Of a stretch of 62,263 nucleotides of DNA, positions 32,924 to 44,827 are shown one piece after another. Under the pieces are notes generated by a model, which saw only the letters and a list, made by a program, of their open reading frames with translations, was not told the DNA's origin and made no database searches. How positions within the stretch are numbered: the first letter of the stretch is position 1; every line of letters begins with the position of its first letter. A program made the translations under genes and the position numbers. This DNA is from Caballeronia catudaia (lineage in GTDB: Bacteria > Pseudomonadota > Gammaproteobacteria > Burkholderiales > Burkholderiaceae): assembly GCF_001544755.2 (NCBI RefSeq), contig NZ_FCOF02000038.1:1-62263 (forward strand), in the 5' to 3' direction.

Positions 32924-34242
32924 CGTCACTCCACGATCGTCACATCAAGCCGCTGATCCTCGCCGGGCTGAACGGCGAGAACTGGCATCTCGAAGATTAC
33001 GTCGCGCGCGGCGGCTACAAGCAGCTGCGCCGCATTCTCGAAGAAAAGATTCCGCAAGAGCAGGTGATTGCCGACGTCAAGGCATCGGGCCTGCGCGGCC
33101 GTGGCGGTGCGGGTTTCCCGACCGGCCTGAAGTGGAGCTTCATGCCGCGTCAGTTTCCGGGGCAGAAGTATCTCGTCTGCAATTCGGACGAAGGTGAGCC
33201 GGGCACGTTCAAAGACCGCGACATCCTGCGCTGGAATCCGCACGCGCTGATCGAAGGCATGGCCATCGGCGCGTACGCGATGGGCATCACCGTCGGATAC
33301 AACTATATCCACGGCGAGATTTTCGAAGTCTATAAGGTGTTCGAAGCGGCGCTCGAAGAAGCGCGCGCGGCGGGTTACCTCGGCGCGAACATTCTCGGCT
33401 CGGGCTTCTCGTTCGAGCTGTACGCGCACCACGGTTACGGCGCGTACATCTGCGGCGAGGAAACCGCGCTGCTCGAATCGCTGGAAGGCAAGAAGGGCCA
33501 ACCGCGCTTCAAGCCGCCTTTCCCGGCGAGCTTCGGCGTGTATGGCAAACCGACCACCATCAACAACACCGAGACGTTCGCGGCCGTGCCGTTCCTCCTG
33601 GAAATCGGGCCGCAGAATTACCTCGAGATCGGCAAGCCGAACAACGGCGGCACGAAGATCTTCTCCGTGTCGGGCGACGTGAATCGTCCGGGCAACTACG
33701 AGATTCCGCTCGGCACGCCGTTCTCGACGCTCATGGAACTGGCGGGCGGTGTGCGCGGCAAGTCGGTCAAGGCCGTGATTCCGGGTGGTTCGTCCGCGCC
33801 GGTCGTGCCGGGCGAGGTGATGCTCGCCACCGACATGGACTACGATTCGATCGCGAAGGCCGGCTCCATGCTGGGCTCGGGCGCGGTCATCGTGATGAAC
33901 GAGACGCGCTGCATGGTGCGCTCGCTGCTGCGCCTGTCGTATTTCTATTACGAAGAGTCGTGCGGCCAGTGCACGCCGTGCCGTGAAGGCACCGGCTGGC
34001 TGTATCGCGTGGTGCATCGCATCGAGCACGGTCTCGGCCGCAAGGAAGATCTGGATCTGCTGAACTCTGTCGCGGAAAACATCATGGGTCGCACGATCTG
34101 CGCGCTTGGCGATGCAGCCGCGATGCCCGTGCGCGGCATGCTCAAGCACTTCTGGGACGAATTCGAATATCACGTCGAGCACAAGCACTGTCTCGTCGGC
34201 GGGCACGCGCATCACGCGGCGTCCGAAGCGCTTACCGCGTAA
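32920..34242 (+). CDS. nuoF: NADH-quinone oxidoreductase subunit F
   Basis: 440 residues from MTSLHDRHIKPLI. NuoF binds NADH and FMN and carries cluster N3. The FMN/NADH site is seen in GLRGRGGAGFPTGLKW and GAYICGEETALLESLEG. Three N3 ligands are in ESCGQCTPCREGTGW (about 349-361), and the fourth is in ICALGDAAAMP. The ATG overlaps the nuoE stop. The ORF-frame extension to 32812 lies over nuoE and is rejected. Confidence 0.96.
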   Translation: MTSLHDRHIKPLILAGLNGENWHLEDYVARGGYKQLRRILEEKIPQEQVIADVKASGLRGRGGAGFPTGLKWSFMPRQFPGQKYLVCNSDEGEPGTFKDRDILRWNPHALIEGMAIGAYAMGITVGYNYIHGEIFEVYKVFEAALEEARAAGYLGANILGSGFSFELYAHHGYGAYICGEETALLESLEGKKGQPRFKPPFPASFGVYGKPTTINNTETFAAVPFLLEIGPQNYLEIGKPNNGGTKIFSVSGDVNRPGNYEIPLGTPFSTLMELAGGVRGKSVKAVIPGGSSAPVVPGEVMLATDMDYDSIAKAGSMLGSGAVIVMNETRCMVRSLLRLSYFYYEESCGQCTPCREGTGWLYRVVHRIEHGLGRKEDLDLLNSVAENIMGRTICALGDAAAMPVRGMLKHFWDEFEYHVEHKHCLVGGHAHHAASEALTA

Positions 34243-34294
34243 TCAGGCGCGCAGTCAGATGCGCGAGATAAGAGGTTGAGGACCATTCCCCATC

Positions 34295-36634
34295 ATGGTT
34301 GAACTAGAAATTGACGGCAAGACGGTCGAGGTGCCTGAAGGCAGCATGGTGATCCAGGCTGCGCACAAGGTCGATACGTACATTCCTCACTTCTGCTATC
34401 ACAAGAAGCTGTCGATCGCGGCGAACTGCCGGATGTGCCTCGTCGAAGTCGAAAAGATGCCGAAGGCCGTCCCCGCCTGTGCCACGCCGGTGTCGGCGGG
34501 CATGGTGGTGCGCACCACTTCCGACAAGGCCGTGAAGGCCCAGCAGTCGGTGATGGAGTTCCTGCTGATCAACCACCCGCTCGATTGCCCGATCTGCGAT
34601 CAGGGCGGCGAGTGCCAGTTGCAGGATCTGGCCGTCGGTTACGGCAAGTCGCAGTCGCGCTACAGCGAAGAAAAGCGCGTGGTGTTCCACAAGAACGTCG
34701 GTCCGCTCATCTCGATGGAAGAGATGTCGCGCTGCATCCACTGCACCCGTTGCGTGCGCTTCGGCCAGGAAGTCGCCGGCGTGATGGAGCTCGGCATGCT
34801 GGGCCGCGGCGAGCATTCGGAGATCACGTCGTTTGTCGGCAAGACCGTGGATTCGGAACTGTCGGGCAACATGATCGACCTGTGCCCGGTCGGTGCATTG
34901 ACGAGCAAGCCGTTCCGCTACAGCGCGCGGACGTGGGAACTGTCGCGCCGCAAGTCGGTGAGCCCGCACGATTCCGTCGGCGCGAATCTCGTCGTGCAAG
35001 TGAAGAACAACCGCGTGATGCGCGTTCTGCCGATGGAAAACGAAGCCATCAACGAATGCTGGATCTCGGACAAGGACCGCTTCTCGTACGAAGGCCTGAA
35101 CGGCGACGACCGTCTGACCACGCCGATGCTGAAGCAAGGCGGCAACTGGATCGAAACCGACTGGCAAACCGCGCTCGAATACGTGGCGAAGGGTCTGAAG
35201 GGCATCAAGGCCGATCATGGCGCGAACGCCATCGCCGCCCTGGCCACGCCGCACAGCACGGTCGAAGAACTGCATCTGTTGAAGCAACTGGCTGAAGGCG
35301 TCGGCACGCCGAACGTCGATTTCCGTCTGCGCCAGAACGATTTCTCGGCGCCGGTGGGCGTCGGCGCGCCGTGGCTCGGCACGAAGATCGCTGATCTTTC
35401 GTACATCGACACCGCGTTCGTGATCGGTTCGTTCCTGCGCCGCGATCATCCGCTGTTCGCCGCGCGTCTGCGCCAGGCCGCGAAGAGCGGCGCGAAGATC
35501 ACGTTCCTCAACGCCAGCAACGACGATTCGCTGATCCCGACCGCGCATCGTCTGGTCGCGGCGCCTTCCGCGTGGCTCGATCAGCTCGCGGGCATCGCGG
35601 CGGCAGTCTCCGAAGCGCGCGGCGTCGCGCTGCCGGACGCGTTCGCGGGCCGCGAAGTATCGGCGGCGGCGAAGGACGTCGCGGCATCGCTGTCGGCGGG
35701 CGAGAAGCGTGTCGTGCTGCTCGGCAACATCGCGGTTCAGCATCCGGACTTTGCACAGATTCAGGCGGCGGCGCAGTGGATCGCCGACAATACCGGCGCG
35801 ACGCTCGGCTTCCTCACGGAAGGCGCAAACTCGGTCGGCGCGCATCTCGTCGATGCGCTGCCGGGCGAGGGCGGTCTCAACGCACGCGAAGTGTTCGAGC
35901 AGCCGCGCAAGGGCTATGTGCTCCTGAACGCCGAACCGGAATACGACACGGCCAATCCGGCGCAGGCCATCGCCGCGCTGAAGGCGGCTGAAATGGTCGT
36001 CGTGATGTCGCCGTTCAAGCACGGCATGGACTATGCGGACGTGCTACTGCCGGTCGCGCCGTTCACGGAAACGTCGGGCACGTTCGTCAACGCGGAAGGC
36101 ACGGCACAGTCGTTCAACGGCGTCGTGCGCGCGCTCGGCGATACGCGTCCGGGCTGGAAGGTGTTGCGCGTGCTGGGCACGATCCTCAACTTGCCTGGCT
36201 TCGAGTTCGACACGGCCGAAGAAGTACGCATCGCCGCGCTCGGTACGGGCGATCTGACTGCGCGTCTGTCGAACAAGACGTCGGTGGCGGCCAAGCGCGC
36301 CACATCGAACGTGACGCTGAATGGCAGCGGCCTGCAGCGTCTCGCCGATGTGCCGATCTATCACGCCGATGCGCTCGTGCGCCGCGCGCCGTCGCTGCAT
36401 CTGACGGCGGCCGCCCGCGATGCGAACGTGGCTGGCCTGCCGACCGCGCTCTTCGACAAGCTCGGTCTGAAGGACGGCGAAGCAGTCCGTATCAAGCAGG
36501 GCAACCTGTCGGTGACGTTGCCCGCGGTCCGCGATGCGAATCTCGCGGAATCCGTGGTCCGCGTGTCGGCGGGCACGACGGCTGGCGCCGCGCTCGGCGG
36601 CCTGTTCGGTGAACTGGTAGTGGAGAAGGCGTAA
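34295..36634 (+). CDS. nuoG: NADH-quinone oxidoreductase subunit G
   Basis: 779 residues. The N-terminal ferredoxin-like part carries [2Fe-2S] N1b (HFCYHKKLSIAANCRMC, then PACATP), and N4/N5-type clusters in HPLDCPICDQGGECQLQD and RCIHCTRCVRFGQE. The remaining two thirds form the molybdopterin-oxidoreductase-like domain, which in complex I has lost its cofactor. NuoG passes electrons from NuoF/E toward the Q-module. The C-terminus ends in a small Ala/Gly-rich region. It lies 52 bases after nuoF and 2 bases before nuoH. Confidence 0.96.
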   Translation: MVELEIDGKTVEVPEGSMVIQAAHKVDTYIPHFCYHKKLSIAANCRMCLVEVEKMPKAVPACATPVSAGMVVRTTSDKAVKAQQSVMEFLLINHPLDCPICDQGGECQLQDLAVGYGKSQSRYSEEKRVVFHKNVGPLISMEEMSRCIHCTRCVRFGQEVAGVMELGMLGRGEHSEITSFVGKTVDSELSGNMIDLCPVGALTSKPFRYSARTWELSRRKSVSPHDSVGANLVVQVKNNRVMRVLPMENEAINECWISDKDRFSYEGLNGDDRLTTPMLKQGGNWIETDWQTALEYVAKGLKGIKADHGANAIAALATPHSTVEELHLLKQLAEGVGTPNVDFRLRQNDFSAPVGVGAPWLGTKIADLSYIDTAFVIGSFLRRDHPLFAARLRQAAKSGAKITFLNASNDDSLIPTAHRLVAAPSAWLDQLAGIAAAVSEARGVALPDAFAGREVSAAAKDVAASLSAGEKRVVLLGNIAVQHPDFAQIQAAAQWIADNTGATLGFLTEGANSVGAHLVDALPGEGGLNAREVFEQPRKGYVLLNAEPEYDTANPAQAIAALKAAEMVVVMSPFKHGMDYADVLLPVAPFTETSGTFVNAEGTAQSFNGVVRALGDTRPGWKVLRVLGTILNLPGFEFDTAEEVRIAALGTGDLTARLSNKTSVAAKRATSNVTLNGSGLQRLADVPIYHADALVRRAPSLHLTAAARDANVAGLPTALFDKLGLKDGEAVRIKQGNLSVTLPAVRDANLAESVVRVSAGTTAGAALGGLFGELVVEKA

Positions 36635-36636
36635 AA

Positions 36637-37701
36637 ATGGGCTTGTTCGATACGATCAACGCAGGCGGCACGCAGCTTCTGGGCGTCGCATGGCCGACGG
36701 TGTGGGCGCTGGTCCGCATCCTCGTGGTGGCGGTTGTCATTCTGCTGTGCGTGGCGTACCTGATTCTCTGGGAACGCAAGCTCATCGGCTGGATGCACGT
36801 GCGTCTCGGCCCGAACCGCGTCGGTCCTGCGGGTCTTCTGCAGCCGATCGCGGACGTCCTGAAGCTGCTGCTGAAGGAAGTGATTCAGCCGACGCAGGCG
36901 AGCCGTTGGATCTACATGATCGCGCCGATCATGACCGTGGTGCCGGCGTTCGCGGTGTGGGCGGTCATTCCGTTCCAGGCGCAAGCCGTGCTCGGCGACA
37001 TCAACGCGGGCCTGCTGTACGCGATGGCGATCTCGTCGATCGGCGTGTACGGTGTGATCCTGGCGGGCTGGGCGTCGAACTCGAAGTACGCGTTCCTCGG
37101 CGCGATGCGCGCAGCCGCGCAGATGGTGTCCTACGAAATCTCGATGGGCTTCGCGCTCGTCGTCGTGCTGATGGTCGCGGGCACGCTGAACATGTCGGAA
37201 ATCGTGCACTCGCAGCAGCGCGGCATGTTCGCGGGCTGGGGCGTCAACTTCCTGTCGTGGAACTGGCTGCCGCTTCTGCCGATGTTCGTCGTGTACTTCA
37301 TCTCGGGCATCGCCGAAACGAACCGTCACCCGTTCGACGTGGTGGAAGGTGAATCGGAAATCGTCGCGGGCCACATGATCGATTACTCCGGCATGGCGTT
37401 CGCGCTGTTCTTCCTCGCCGAGTACATCAACATGATCGTGATCTCGGCGATCGCCACGACGTTGTTCCTCGGCGGCTGGGATGCGCCGTTCGGCTTCCTG
37501 TCGTTCATTCCGGGCGTATTCTGGTTCGTCTTCAAGGTTTTCCTGCTGCTGTCGGTCTTCATCTGGGCGCGCGCGACGTTCCCGCGTTACCGCTACGACC
37601 AGATCATGCGTCTCGGCTGGAAGGTGTTCCTGCCGGTGTCGGTGATCTGGGTGGTCGTGGTCGGTTTCTGGATCATGTCGCCGCTCAACATCTGGAAATA
37701 G
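36637..37701 (+). CDS. nuoH: NADH-quinone oxidoreductase subunit H
   Basis: 354 residues, eight transmembrane helices by pattern. NuoH links the quinone cavity to the proton path. Diagnostic stretches are WERKLIGWMHVRLGPNRVGPAGLLQPIADVLKLLLKE and the loop ISGIAETNRHPFDVVEGESEIVAG with conserved charged residues facing the quinone channel. RATFPRYRYDQIMRLGWK closes the protein. It starts 2 bases past the nuoG stop, indicating tight coupling. Confidence 0.96.
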   Translation: MGLFDTINAGGTQLLGVAWPTVWALVRILVVAVVILLCVAYLILWERKLIGWMHVRLGPNRVGPAGLLQPIADVLKLLLKEVIQPTQASRWIYMIAPIMTVVPAFAVWAVIPFQAQAVLGDINAGLLYAMAISSIGVYGVILAGWASNSKYAFLGAMRAAAQMVSYEISMGFALVVVLMVAGTLNMSEIVHSQQRGMFAGWGVNFLSWNWLPLLPMFVVYFISGIAETNRHPFDVVEGESEIVAGHMIDYSGMAFALFFLAEYINMIVISAIATTLFLGGWDAPFGFLSFIPGVFWFVFKVFLLLSVFIWARATFPRYRYDQIMRLGWKVFLPVSVIWVVVVGFWIMSPLNIWK

Positions 37702-37737
37702 TCGGACGGACCCAGGACAAGAGCGGACGAAATCATC

Positions 37738-38226
37738 ATGAACGCAATTCAGAACTTCTTCAAAACCTTCTTTCTGACCGAGCTGCTGAAGGGTCTCGCG
37801 CTGACGGGCCGTTATACGTTCCAGCGCAAGATCACGGTGCAGTTCCCGGAAGAGAAGACGCCCATCTCGCCGCGTTTCCGTGGCCTGCATGCGCTGCGCC
37901 GCTATGAGAACGGCGAAGAGCGCTGCATCGCCTGCAAGCTGTGCGAAGCGGTGTGCCCGGCGATGGCGATCACGATCGAATCGGAAACGCGTGCGGACAA
38001 CACGCGCCGCACGACGCGCTACGACATCGACCTGACCAAGTGCATCTTCTGCGGTTTCTGCGAAGAGAGCTGCCCGGTCGATTCGATCGTCGAGACGCAC
38101 ATCCTCGAATATCACGGCGAAAAGCGCGGCGATCTGTATTTCACGAAGGACATGCTGCTCGCGGTGGGCGATCGCTACGAGCAGGAAATCGCCGCATCGA
38201 AGGCGGCGGACGCGCCTTATCGTTGA
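37738..38226 (+). CDS. nuoI: NADH-quinone oxidoreductase subunit I
   Basis: 162 residues with two [4Fe-4S] ferredoxin motifs for N6a and N6b: CIACKLCEAVCPAMA and CIFCGFCEESCPVDS. The N-terminus carries an amphipathic helix (QNFFKTFFLTELLKGLALTGRY) that lies on the membrane. NuoI relays electrons from NuoG to N2 in NuoB. A 167-base gap with no recognised feature separates it from nuoJ. Confidence 0.96.
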   Translation: MNAIQNFFKTFFLTELLKGLALTGRYTFQRKITVQFPEEKTPISPRFRGLHALRRYENGEERCIACKLCEAVCPAMAITIESETRADNTRRTTRYDIDLTKCIFCGFCEESCPVDSIVETHILEYHGEKRGDLYFTKDMLLAVGDRYEQEIAASKAADAPYR

Positions 38227-38393
38227 TTGACGCGAGATGCCGGAGCGTTCGGTTTAGCCTCCGCGTTCCGGCATCGAGTTAAAGCGATTTTGTTGTTGCT
38301 GTTTGGCACACTGCGGCGCGCGCCGAGGGCGACTCCTGTCCGACAGCGCCGACACACCATGCCTGATGATGGCCTAACGATGAACCGGTAATC

Positions 38394-39083
38394 ATGGAAT
38401 TCACAACCGTACTGTTCTATATCTTCGCGCTGCTGCTGACCGTGTCCGCGCTGAAGGTAATCACCTCGCGCAACCCGGTGTCATCCGCGCTCTTTCTCGT
38501 GCTCGCGTTCTTCAACGCGGCCGCGATCTGGATGCTGCTGCAAGCCGAATTCCTCGCGATTCTGCTGGTCCTCGTGTATGTCGGCGCCGTGATGGTGCTG
38601 TTCCTCTTCGTCGTGATGATGCTCGACATCAACATCGACGTGTTGCGGCGCGATTTCAAGCGTTTCGTGCCGCTGGCGAGCATCGTCGGCGCGATCATCG
38701 TGATCGAGACGGCGCTGATCCTGTGGCACGGCTACGGCGCGACGACCACGCCGCTGCGCGATGCCGCGGCAGGCGCGGGCGTCTCCGGCGCGGCGCTGAT
38801 GCCGAATACGCAGTTGATCGGCAAGGTCATCTACACCGACTACATTTTCGCGTTCGAAATCGCGGGCCTCGTGCTGCTCGTCGCGATCATCGCCGCGATC
38901 TCGCTCACGATCCGCGACAAGAAGGACAAGAAGACGCAGACCGTCAGCCAGCAAGTCAAGGTGCGCGCTTCGGATCGCGTGCGTCTCGTGAAGATGCAGG
39001 CGGAAAAAGATGCGCCCGACGCCACGACGGAACCGGCCGTGACCGGCAACATCGGCGCGGGCACCGTCGACAACAAGGGCTGA
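38394..39083 (+). CDS. nuoJ: NADH-quinone oxidoreductase subunit J
   Basis: 229 residues. Five membrane helices are visible in the first 175 residues (FYIFALLLTVSALKVI; NPVSSALFLVLAFFNAAAIWMLL; EFLAILLVLVYVGAVMVLFLFVVMML; two later ones). The conserved stretch EFLAILLVLVYVGAVMVLFLF includes the residues near the pi-bulge of helix 3. The C-terminal roughly 50 residues are a charged, hydrophilic extension (KKDKKTQTVSQQVKVRASDRV) usual in this group. It precedes nuoK by 20 bases. Confidence 0.94.
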   Translation: MEFTTVLFYIFALLLTVSALKVITSRNPVSSALFLVLAFFNAAAIWMLLQAEFLAILLVLVYVGAVMVLFLFVVMMLDINIDVLRRDFKRFVPLASIVGAIIVIETALILWHGYGATTTPLRDAAAGAGVSGAALMPNTQLIGKVIYTDYIFAFEIAGLVLLVAIIAAISLTIRDKKDKKTQTVSQQVKVRASDRVRLVKMQAEKDAPDATTEPAVTGNIGAGTVDNKG

Positions 39084-39103
39084 GCGCGAAGGAGAAATCG
39101 AAT

Positions 39104-39409
39104 ATGTTGAGTCTTGCCCATTACCTCGTGCTCGGTGCGATCCTCTTTGCGATCAGCATCGTCGGCATCTTCCTGAACCGCCGCAACGTCATCATCATCC
39201 TGATGGCGATCGAGCTGATGCTGCTCGCGGTGAACACCAATTTCGTCGCGTTCTCGCACTATCTGGGCGACGTGCACGGCCAGATCTTTGTGTTCTTCGT
39301 CCTGACCGTGGCCGCGGCTGAAGCCGCGATCGGTCTCGCGATTCTCGTGACCCTGTTCCGTAGCCTCGACACGATCAACGTCGAGGACCTCGATCAGCTC
39401 AAAGGTTAA
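39104..39409 (+). CDS. nuoK: NADH-quinone oxidoreductase subunit K
   Basis: 101 residues, three transmembrane helices (LAHYLVLGAILFAISIVGIFL; VIIILMAIELMLLAVNTNFVAF; FVFFVLTVAAAEAAIGLAILV). The two buried Glu residues of the proton path, in AIELMLLAVN and AAAEAAIGLA, are present. The ATG follows AAGGAGAAATCGAAT. A much longer frame starting at 38723 is a shadow over nuoJ. Confidence 0.96.
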   Translation: MLSLAHYLVLGAILFAISIVGIFLNRRNVIIILMAIELMLLAVNTNFVAFSHYLGDVHGQIFVFFVLTVAAAEAAIGLAILVTLFRSLDTINVEDLDQLKG

Positions 39410-39426
39410 TTTCAGGCTAGGCTGTT

Positions 39427-41496
<2,070 letters not shown>

Positions 41497-41509
41497 GGCG
41501 AGGGATCCT

Positions 41510-43009
41510 ATGCACTCTTTTCCGATTCTCAGTGTCGCGATCTGGCTGCCGATCATTTTCGGCCTGCTGGTACTCGCCGTTGGTAACGACCGCAATCCGG
41601 CGCCCGCGCGCTGGATCGCGCTGATCGGCTCGGTGCTCGGGCTGATCGTCACGATTCCGCTCATCACCGGCTTCGATACGTCGACGGCCGCGCTTCAGTT
41701 CGTCGAGCAGTCGAACTGGATCGATCGCTTCAACATCACGTATCACCTTGGCGTCGACGGCATCTCGATGTGGTTCGTCGTGCTGACCGCGCTCATCACG
41801 GTGGTCGTCGTGATCGCCGGCTGGGAAGTGATCACCGAGCGCGTTTCGCAGTACATGGCCGCCTTCCTGATCCTCTCGGGCATCATGATCGGCGTGTTCT
41901 CGACGGCGGACGGCCTGTTGTTTTACGTGTTCTTCGAAGCCACGCTCATTCCGATGTACATCATCATCGGCGTGTGGGGCGGCCCGAACCGCGTGTACGC
42001 GGCGTTCAAGTTCTTCCTGTACACGCTGGCCGGTTCGCTGCTGATGCTGGTCGCGTTGCTGTACCTCTACACGCAGACGCACACGTTCGACCTCGCGACG
42101 TGGCAGGCCGCGAAGCTCGACATGACGCCGCAGGTGCTGCTCTTCATTGCGTTCTTCCTGGCGTTCGCCGTGAAGGTGCCGATGTTCCCGGTGCACACGT
42201 GGTTGCCTGACGCGCACGTGGAGGCGCCGACGGGCGGCTCGGTCGTGCTGGCGGCGATCATGCTGAAGCTGGGCGCTTACGGTTTCCTGCGCTTCTCGCT
42301 GCCGATCGCGCCGGACGCGAGTCACTTCCTGGCTCCTGTCGTCATCACGCTGTCGCTGATCGCGGTCATCTACATCGGTCTGGTCGCGATGGTGCAGACC
42401 GACATGAAGAAGCTCGTCGCGTATTCGTCGATTGCGCACATGGGCTTCGTCACGCTCGGTTTCTTCATGTTCGGCCCGTCGAGCCAGCTCGGGATGGAAG
42501 GCGCGATCATCCAGATGATCTCGCACGGCTTCGTCTCGGGCGCGATGTTCCTTTCGATCGGCGTGCTGTACGACCGCGTCCACTCGCGTCAGATCGCTGA
42601 TTACGGCGGTGTCGTGAACACGATGCCGAAGTTCGCCGCGTTCGTGATGCTCTTCGCGATGGCCAACTGCGGCTTGCCGGGCACCTCGGGTTTCGTCGGC
42701 GAATTCATGGTGATTCTGGCGGCGGTGAAGTACAACTTCTGGATTGCGTTCCTCGCTACGTTCACGCTGATTCTCGGCGCGGCGTACACGCTGTGGATGT
42801 ACAAGCGGGTCTATTTCGGCGCGGTCGCGAACGACCACGTCGCGAAGCTCGCGGACATCAACAAGCGCGAATTCCTGATGCTCGCCATCCTCGCGGTGTT
42901 CACGCTGTACATGGGTCTGCATCCGAAGCCTTTCACCGACGTGATGCACGAATCGGTGGCAAACCTGCTCTCCCACGTCGCGCAGTCCAAGCTGCCGCTG
43001 GCTCAGTAA
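41510..43009 (+). CDS. nuoM: NADH-quinone oxidoreductase subunit M
   Basis: 499 residues, antiporter-like pumping subunit. Characteristic regions are YHLGVDGISMWFVVLTALITVV, FFEATLIPMYIIIGVWGG with the buried Glu, and VKVPMFPVHTWLPDAHVEAPTGGSVVLAAIMLKLGAYG with the channel Lys/His set. Fourteen or so hydrophobic helices are seen by pattern. It begins 13 bases after nuoL. Confidence 0.96.
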   Translation: MHSFPILSVAIWLPIIFGLLVLAVGNDRNPAPARWIALIGSVLGLIVTIPLITGFDTSTAALQFVEQSNWIDRFNITYHLGVDGISMWFVVLTALITVVVVIAGWEVITERVSQYMAAFLILSGIMIGVFSTADGLLFYVFFEATLIPMYIIIGVWGGPNRVYAAFKFFLYTLAGSLLMLVALLYLYTQTHTFDLATWQAAKLDMTPQVLLFIAFFLAFAVKVPMFPVHTWLPDAHVEAPTGGSVVLAAIMLKLGAYGFLRFSLPIAPDASHFLAPVVITLSLIAVIYIGLVAMVQTDMKKLVAYSSIAHMGFVTLGFFMFGPSSQLGMEGAIIQMISHGFVSGAMFLSIGVLYDRVHSRQIADYGGVVNTMPKFAAFVMLFAMANCGLPGTSGFVGEFMVILAAVKYNFWIAFLATFTLILGAAYTLWMYKRVYFGAVANDHVAKLADINKREFLMLAILAVFTLYMGLHPKPFTDVMHESVANLLSHVAQSKLPLAQ

Positions 43010-43034
43010 CGTCGTGAGGAGGAACTAAGAGATC

Positions 43035-44507
43035 ATGCAAAACGCTCCCATGAGTATGTTGTGGCCCGACGCGGTCCTGATGGCCGCCGTCGTCATCGCC
43101 TGGCTCAATGACACGGTATTCGGCCCGAAGAGCCGCGGCACCACTTATCTGATCGCGCTCGTCTCGACGATCGTCGTCGGCGTGTGGTTCGCCTTCACCG
43201 CGCTCAATCCGACGCCGGCTTACTTCTTCACGCGCATGTATATCGTCGATCCGTTCGCGAGCGCGATGAAAGCGGTGGTCTGCCTCGGCTACGCGGTGTC
43301 GATCATCTATTCGAAGAAGTATCTGGAAGACCGCGATCTGTTCCGCGGCGACTTCTTCCTGCTCGGCCTGTTCTCGCTGCTCGGCCAGTGCGTGATGATT
43401 TCGGGCAACAACTTCCTCACGCTGTATCTCGGCCTCGAACTGATGTCGCTGTCGCTGTACGCGGTGATCGCACTGCGCAAGGACGTGCCGCAGTCGAACG
43501 AATCGGCGATGAAGTACTACGTGCTCGGCGCGCTCGCATCCGGCTTCCTGCTCTACGGCATCTCGATGCTGTACGGCGCCACCGGCTCGCTCGAACTGAA
43601 CGAAGTGCTGAAGGCGGTGGCTTCGGGCCGCATCAACGACGCGGTCCTGCTCTTCGGCGTGATCTTCGTCGTCGCGGGCGTGGCGTTCAAGATGGGCGCG
43701 GTGCCGTTCCACATGTGGGTGCCCGACGTCTATCAGGGCGCACCGACCGCGATGACGCTGCTCACCGGCGGCGGCCCGAAGGTCGCGGCGTTCGCGTGGG
43801 GCCTGCGCTTCCTCGTGATGGGCTTGCTGCCGCTGGCCGTGGACTGGCAGGAAATGCTCGTGATCCTCGCGGCGCTGTCGCTGATCGTCGGCAACATCAC
43901 GGGTATCGTGCAGAAGAACATCAAGCGGATGCTGGCTTATTCGGCCATCTCCAACATGGGCTTCGTGCTGCTCGGGCTGCTGGCCGGCGTCGTGAACGAC
44001 AAGGTCGACGGCGCAGCGGGCGCGTACAGCTCGGCGATGTTCTACAGCATCATCTATCTCGTGACGACGCTGGGTTCCTTCGGCGTAGTCATGCTGCTCG
44101 CACGCCGCGACTTCGAAGCGGAAATGCTCGAGGACTTCAAGGGCCTGAACCAGCGCAGCCCGGTGTTCGCGTTCGTCATGATGATCATGATGTTCTCGCT
44201 CGCCGGCATCCCGCCGACGGTCGGCTTCTACGCGAAGCTCGCCGTGCTCGAAGCGACGATGAACGCCGGCCTCACGTGGCTCGCCGTCCTTGCCGTGATG
44301 ACCTCGCTCGTGGGCGCGTTCTACTACCTGCGCGTCGTGAAGCTGATGTACTTCGATGCGCCGACCGACGCGTCGCCCATCGTTGCCGGCAGCCTGAACC
44401 GCTCGCTCCTCGCGTTCAACGGTCTTGCCGTGCTCGTGCTCGGCCTGGTGCCGGGTCCGCTGATGTCGGCGTGCCTCACGGCGATCGCGCATACGTTGCC
44501 GCTGTAA
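43035..44507 (+). CDS. nuoN: NADH-quinone oxidoreductase subunit N
   Basis: 490 residues, the third antiporter-like subunit. Recognisable stretches are NNFLTLYLGLELMSLSLYAVIAL with the conserved Glu, GVAFKMGAVPFHMWVPDVYQGAPTAMTLLTGGGPKVAAF with the channel Lys, and RSPVFAFVMMIMMFSLAGIPPTVGFYAK. The ATG follows a GAGGAGGAAC ribosome site. Its stop overlaps the start of a DUF2818 gene as TAATG. Confidence 0.96.
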   Translation: MQNAPMSMLWPDAVLMAAVVIAWLNDTVFGPKSRGTTYLIALVSTIVVGVWFAFTALNPTPAYFFTRMYIVDPFASAMKAVVCLGYAVSIIYSKKYLEDRDLFRGDFFLLGLFSLLGQCVMISGNNFLTLYLGLELMSLSLYAVIALRKDVPQSNESAMKYYVLGALASGFLLYGISMLYGATGSLELNEVLKAVASGRINDAVLLFGVIFVVAGVAFKMGAVPFHMWVPDVYQGAPTAMTLLTGGGPKVAAFAWGLRFLVMGLLPLAVDWQEMLVILAALSLIVGNITGIVQKNIKRMLAYSAISNMGFVLLGLLAGVVNDKVDGAAGAYSSAMFYSIIYLVTTLGSFGVVMLLARRDFEAEMLEDFKGLNQRSPVFAFVMMIMMFSLAGIPPTVGFYAKLAVLEATMNAGLTWLAVLAVMTSLVGAFYYLRVVKLMYFDAPTDASPIVAGSLNRSLLAFNGLAVLVLGLVPGPLMSACLTAIAHTLPL

Positions 44508-44827
44508 TGTCGGCGGCGGGCTGGTTCATCGTCCTGTTGGCGCTCGTTCTCGCCAACCTGCCGTTCCTGAATCAGCGCCTCTTCGCCATCGTCCCGTTGC
44601 CGCTTCCGGCGCCGACGGGACACAGGGCGGCGAAGAAGAGCGCATGGATTCGCATCGGCGAGCTCATCGTGCTTTACTTCGCGGTCGGCGCGCTCGGCTT
44701 CATGCTCGAAGCGCGCGCTGGCAACCGGTTCGATCAGGGATGGCAGTTCTACGCCATTACCTTCAGTCTCTTCGTGGTGCTCGCCTTTCCGGGCTTCACG
44801 TTTCAGTATCTCGTCAAACGCCGCTGA
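44507..44827 (+). CDS. DUF2818 family membrane protein, last gene of the nuo operon
   Basis: 106 residues with three hydrophobic segments (AAGWFIVLLALVLANLPFL; RIGELIVLYFAVGALGFML; WQFYAITFSLFVVLAFPGF) and a short basic end LVKRR. I recognise it as DUF2818, a betaproteobacterial family of unknown function. The ATG overlaps the nuoN stop (TAATG), so it is translated by coupling with the complex I membrane arm. That position suggests a lineage-specific accessory or assembly factor for complex I, which is inference. The operon ends here with a hairpin that includes the stop codon. Confidence 0.85.
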   Translation: MSAAGWFIVLLALVLANLPFLNQRLFAIVPLPLPAPTGHRAAKKSAWIRIGELIVLYFAVGALGFMLEARAGNRFDQGWQFYAITFSLFVVLAFPGFTFQYLVKRR

